NCBI GenBank assembly: GCA_904396495.1
Contig: CAJFOJ010000029.1
Coordinates: forward strand, 1 to 32,269
Length of the DNA stretch: 32,269 nucleotides
Origin: an uncultured Oscillospiraceae bacterium
GTDB lineage: Bacteria > Bacillota > Clostridia > Oscillospirales > Ruminococcaceae
Reading direction: 5' to 3'
This document shows positions 31,563-32,269 of this stretch, piece by piece. Under the pieces are notes generated by a model. That model was not told the origin of the DNA. It made no database searches and was given only the letters and a program-made list of their open reading frames with translations. Every line of letters begins with the position of its first letter. The first letter of the stretch is position 1. The position numbers and the translations under genes are program-made.

Positions 31563-32027
31563 TTATTGTTCCAATTCTTCCTTTGTAGGTATTTCAAATA
31601 ATCTTGACCATTCATCAAAATCTTCTTTCGCTACATAAAATATAGCATTTTTTCCGGCCAATTTATTACGGGCAGTCAATCGTTCCCAGATAATGTCGGT
31701 AGGAATATCCATGTAATGAATTTTGAAATTTGCTCCAAAGGAATGGGCTTTTCGTTTAAATTCATCACGTTCTGATTTCGTCCAGAATCCAAAATCGAGG
31801 ATAACATCGACACCCGATTTTAAAACTTTTACGGCGATTTCCCACATTAGTTCTTCAATCTTGGTATGACGCTCATCGTGTTCTGGTTCAGAAATATCAT
31901 GACCGAACAAAAAATACTGCCACTCATCAGGTGTTAATCTCAATGCTTTGTACTTTTGTTCTAATTTTATTGCTTCTGTAGTTTTCCCACTGCCTGGTAA
32001 GCCTACCATCAAATGAAGTACTGCCAT
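31563..32027 (-). CDS. P-loop kinase-like ATPase, AAA_33 type (154 aa)
   Basis: Small soluble NTPase with Walker A GLPGSGKTT (residues 9-17), a LTPDEWQYFLFG segment, and a Walker-B-like strand VDVILDFGFWTKSERDEFKRKA. The family contains polynucleotide kinases, chloramphenicol-phosphotransferase-like enzymes and zeta-toxin relatives, so it probably phosphorylates a small molecule or nucleic acid. Length is normal for the minimal family. Its start lies 28 bp after the end of a minus-strand XRE regulator gene, so the two may be co-transcribed. AT-rich composition contrasts with the adjacent MacA/B genes, suggesting separate acquisition. The exact substrate cannot be inferred. Confidence 0.82.
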   Translation of the reverse strand: MAVLHLMVGLPGSGKTTEAIKLEQKYKALRLTPDEWQYFLFGHDISEPEHDERHTKIEELMWEIAVKVLKSGVDVILDFGFWTKSERDEFKRKAHSFGANFKIHYMDIPTDIIWERLTARNKLAGKNAIFYVAKEDFDEWSRLFEIPTKEELEQ

Positions 32028-32055
32028 ATATTATACCTCGTCTAATTTACATTTG

Positions 32056-32269
32056 TCACTCGGTTGCCTTTACGGCAATTTCATCCTGTTCCAACTCAAT
32101 CACATCCAAAATACCACTATTTAGAGTTTCACAGATACAAATCAGCGTTTCCATATTAATGTTCTTGCCTTTACCTATGTTGGCAATCATATTTGTAGTA
32201 AGACCGGCGGCAAGCCGCAAGTCCTCTTTCCTCATGTTGTGCTCAACCAGCGTGTGCTAGAGAGGTTTA
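32056..32269 (-). pseudogene. XRE-family regulator with in-frame amber codon, cut by the window edge
   Basis: The minus strand encodes the body of a small XRE repressor, HTLVEHNMRKEDLRLAAGL then NMIANIGKGKNINMETLICICETL, ending VKATE at 32056. Homologues begin around KPLW-x(2)-LVEHNM; here the expected Trp codon is TAG at 32257-32259, with KPL visible just upstream at the window edge. A TGG to TAG change would therefore truncate the protein. Translation might restart at the ATG at 32235 (59 residues), which would lose part of helix one. The true start lies outside the window. A sequencing error is the alternative. Confidence 0.65.

Overview
The window looks like a chromosomal segment from an endospore-forming gut-type Clostridia, most likely the Oscillospiraceae/Ruminococcaceae side. 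Evidence is the germination protease gene gpr beside rpsT, a small DUF1540-type Cys-rich protein, DUF3793 next to a flavodoxin, a FeoB-associated Cys-rich membrane protein, and strong GGAGG-type ribosome binding sites with occasional TTG/GTG starts. This placement is inferred from gene content; no rRNA or tRNA was seen.

Layout. 1-510: no convincing gene; many small inverted repeats and a strong terminator. 570-3564: AT-rich four-gene operon (XRE repressor, small membrane protein, ABC ATPase, ABC permease) behind a near-consensus promoter with a palindromic operator. 3826-5382 (minus): DUF6056-like polytopic membrane protein. 5694-16505: an iron island with a DtxR-type repressor (minus), feoA-feoA-feoB, a Cys-rich FeoB-associated peptide, a membrane-anchored HMA protein, an AraC regulator, DUF3793, flavodoxin and a pair of fused permease/ATPase ABC half-transporters. 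16757-19939: secreted cell-wall-binding-repeat protein with a large unknown C-terminal part. 20059-20616: divergent small DNA-binding proteins (a 59-residue ribbon-helix-helix protein and an XRE protein). 20597-24881: gpr, rpsT, a broken nucleotide-kinase-like gene, ppa and an NCS2 purine permease. 25151-28501: rnhA, iscS, iscU, mnmA. 28571-31327: DUF1540-like peptide (minus), an HlyD/MacA-like adaptor, a MacB/FtsX-like permease without an ATPase, and a 46-residue protein. 31563-32269 (minus): P-loop kinase-like protein and an XRE regulator carrying an in-frame amber codon at the window edge.

The most interesting system is the iron island. Five copies of one operator-like palindrome, GTTAGC-N4-GCTAAY, lie at 6196-6211, 6298-6325, 6338-6353, 6892-6907 and 11715-11758. 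They sit beside dtxR/feoA, on the presumed feoA transcription start, in the feoA leader, directly before feoB, and before DUF3793-flavodoxin. The DtxR-like protein carries the Met/Cys/Glu/His ligands expected for iron sensing. My reading is that these sites define a local iron regulon joining Fe(II) uptake, an iron-sparing flavodoxin, DUF3793 and possibly a YbtPQ/IrtAB-like transporter under an AraC regulator. The repressor-operator link is inferred, not proven.

The iscS-iscU-mnmA run forms a compact sulfur-transfer unit, from cysteine desulfurase to Fe-S scaffold and tRNA thiolation.
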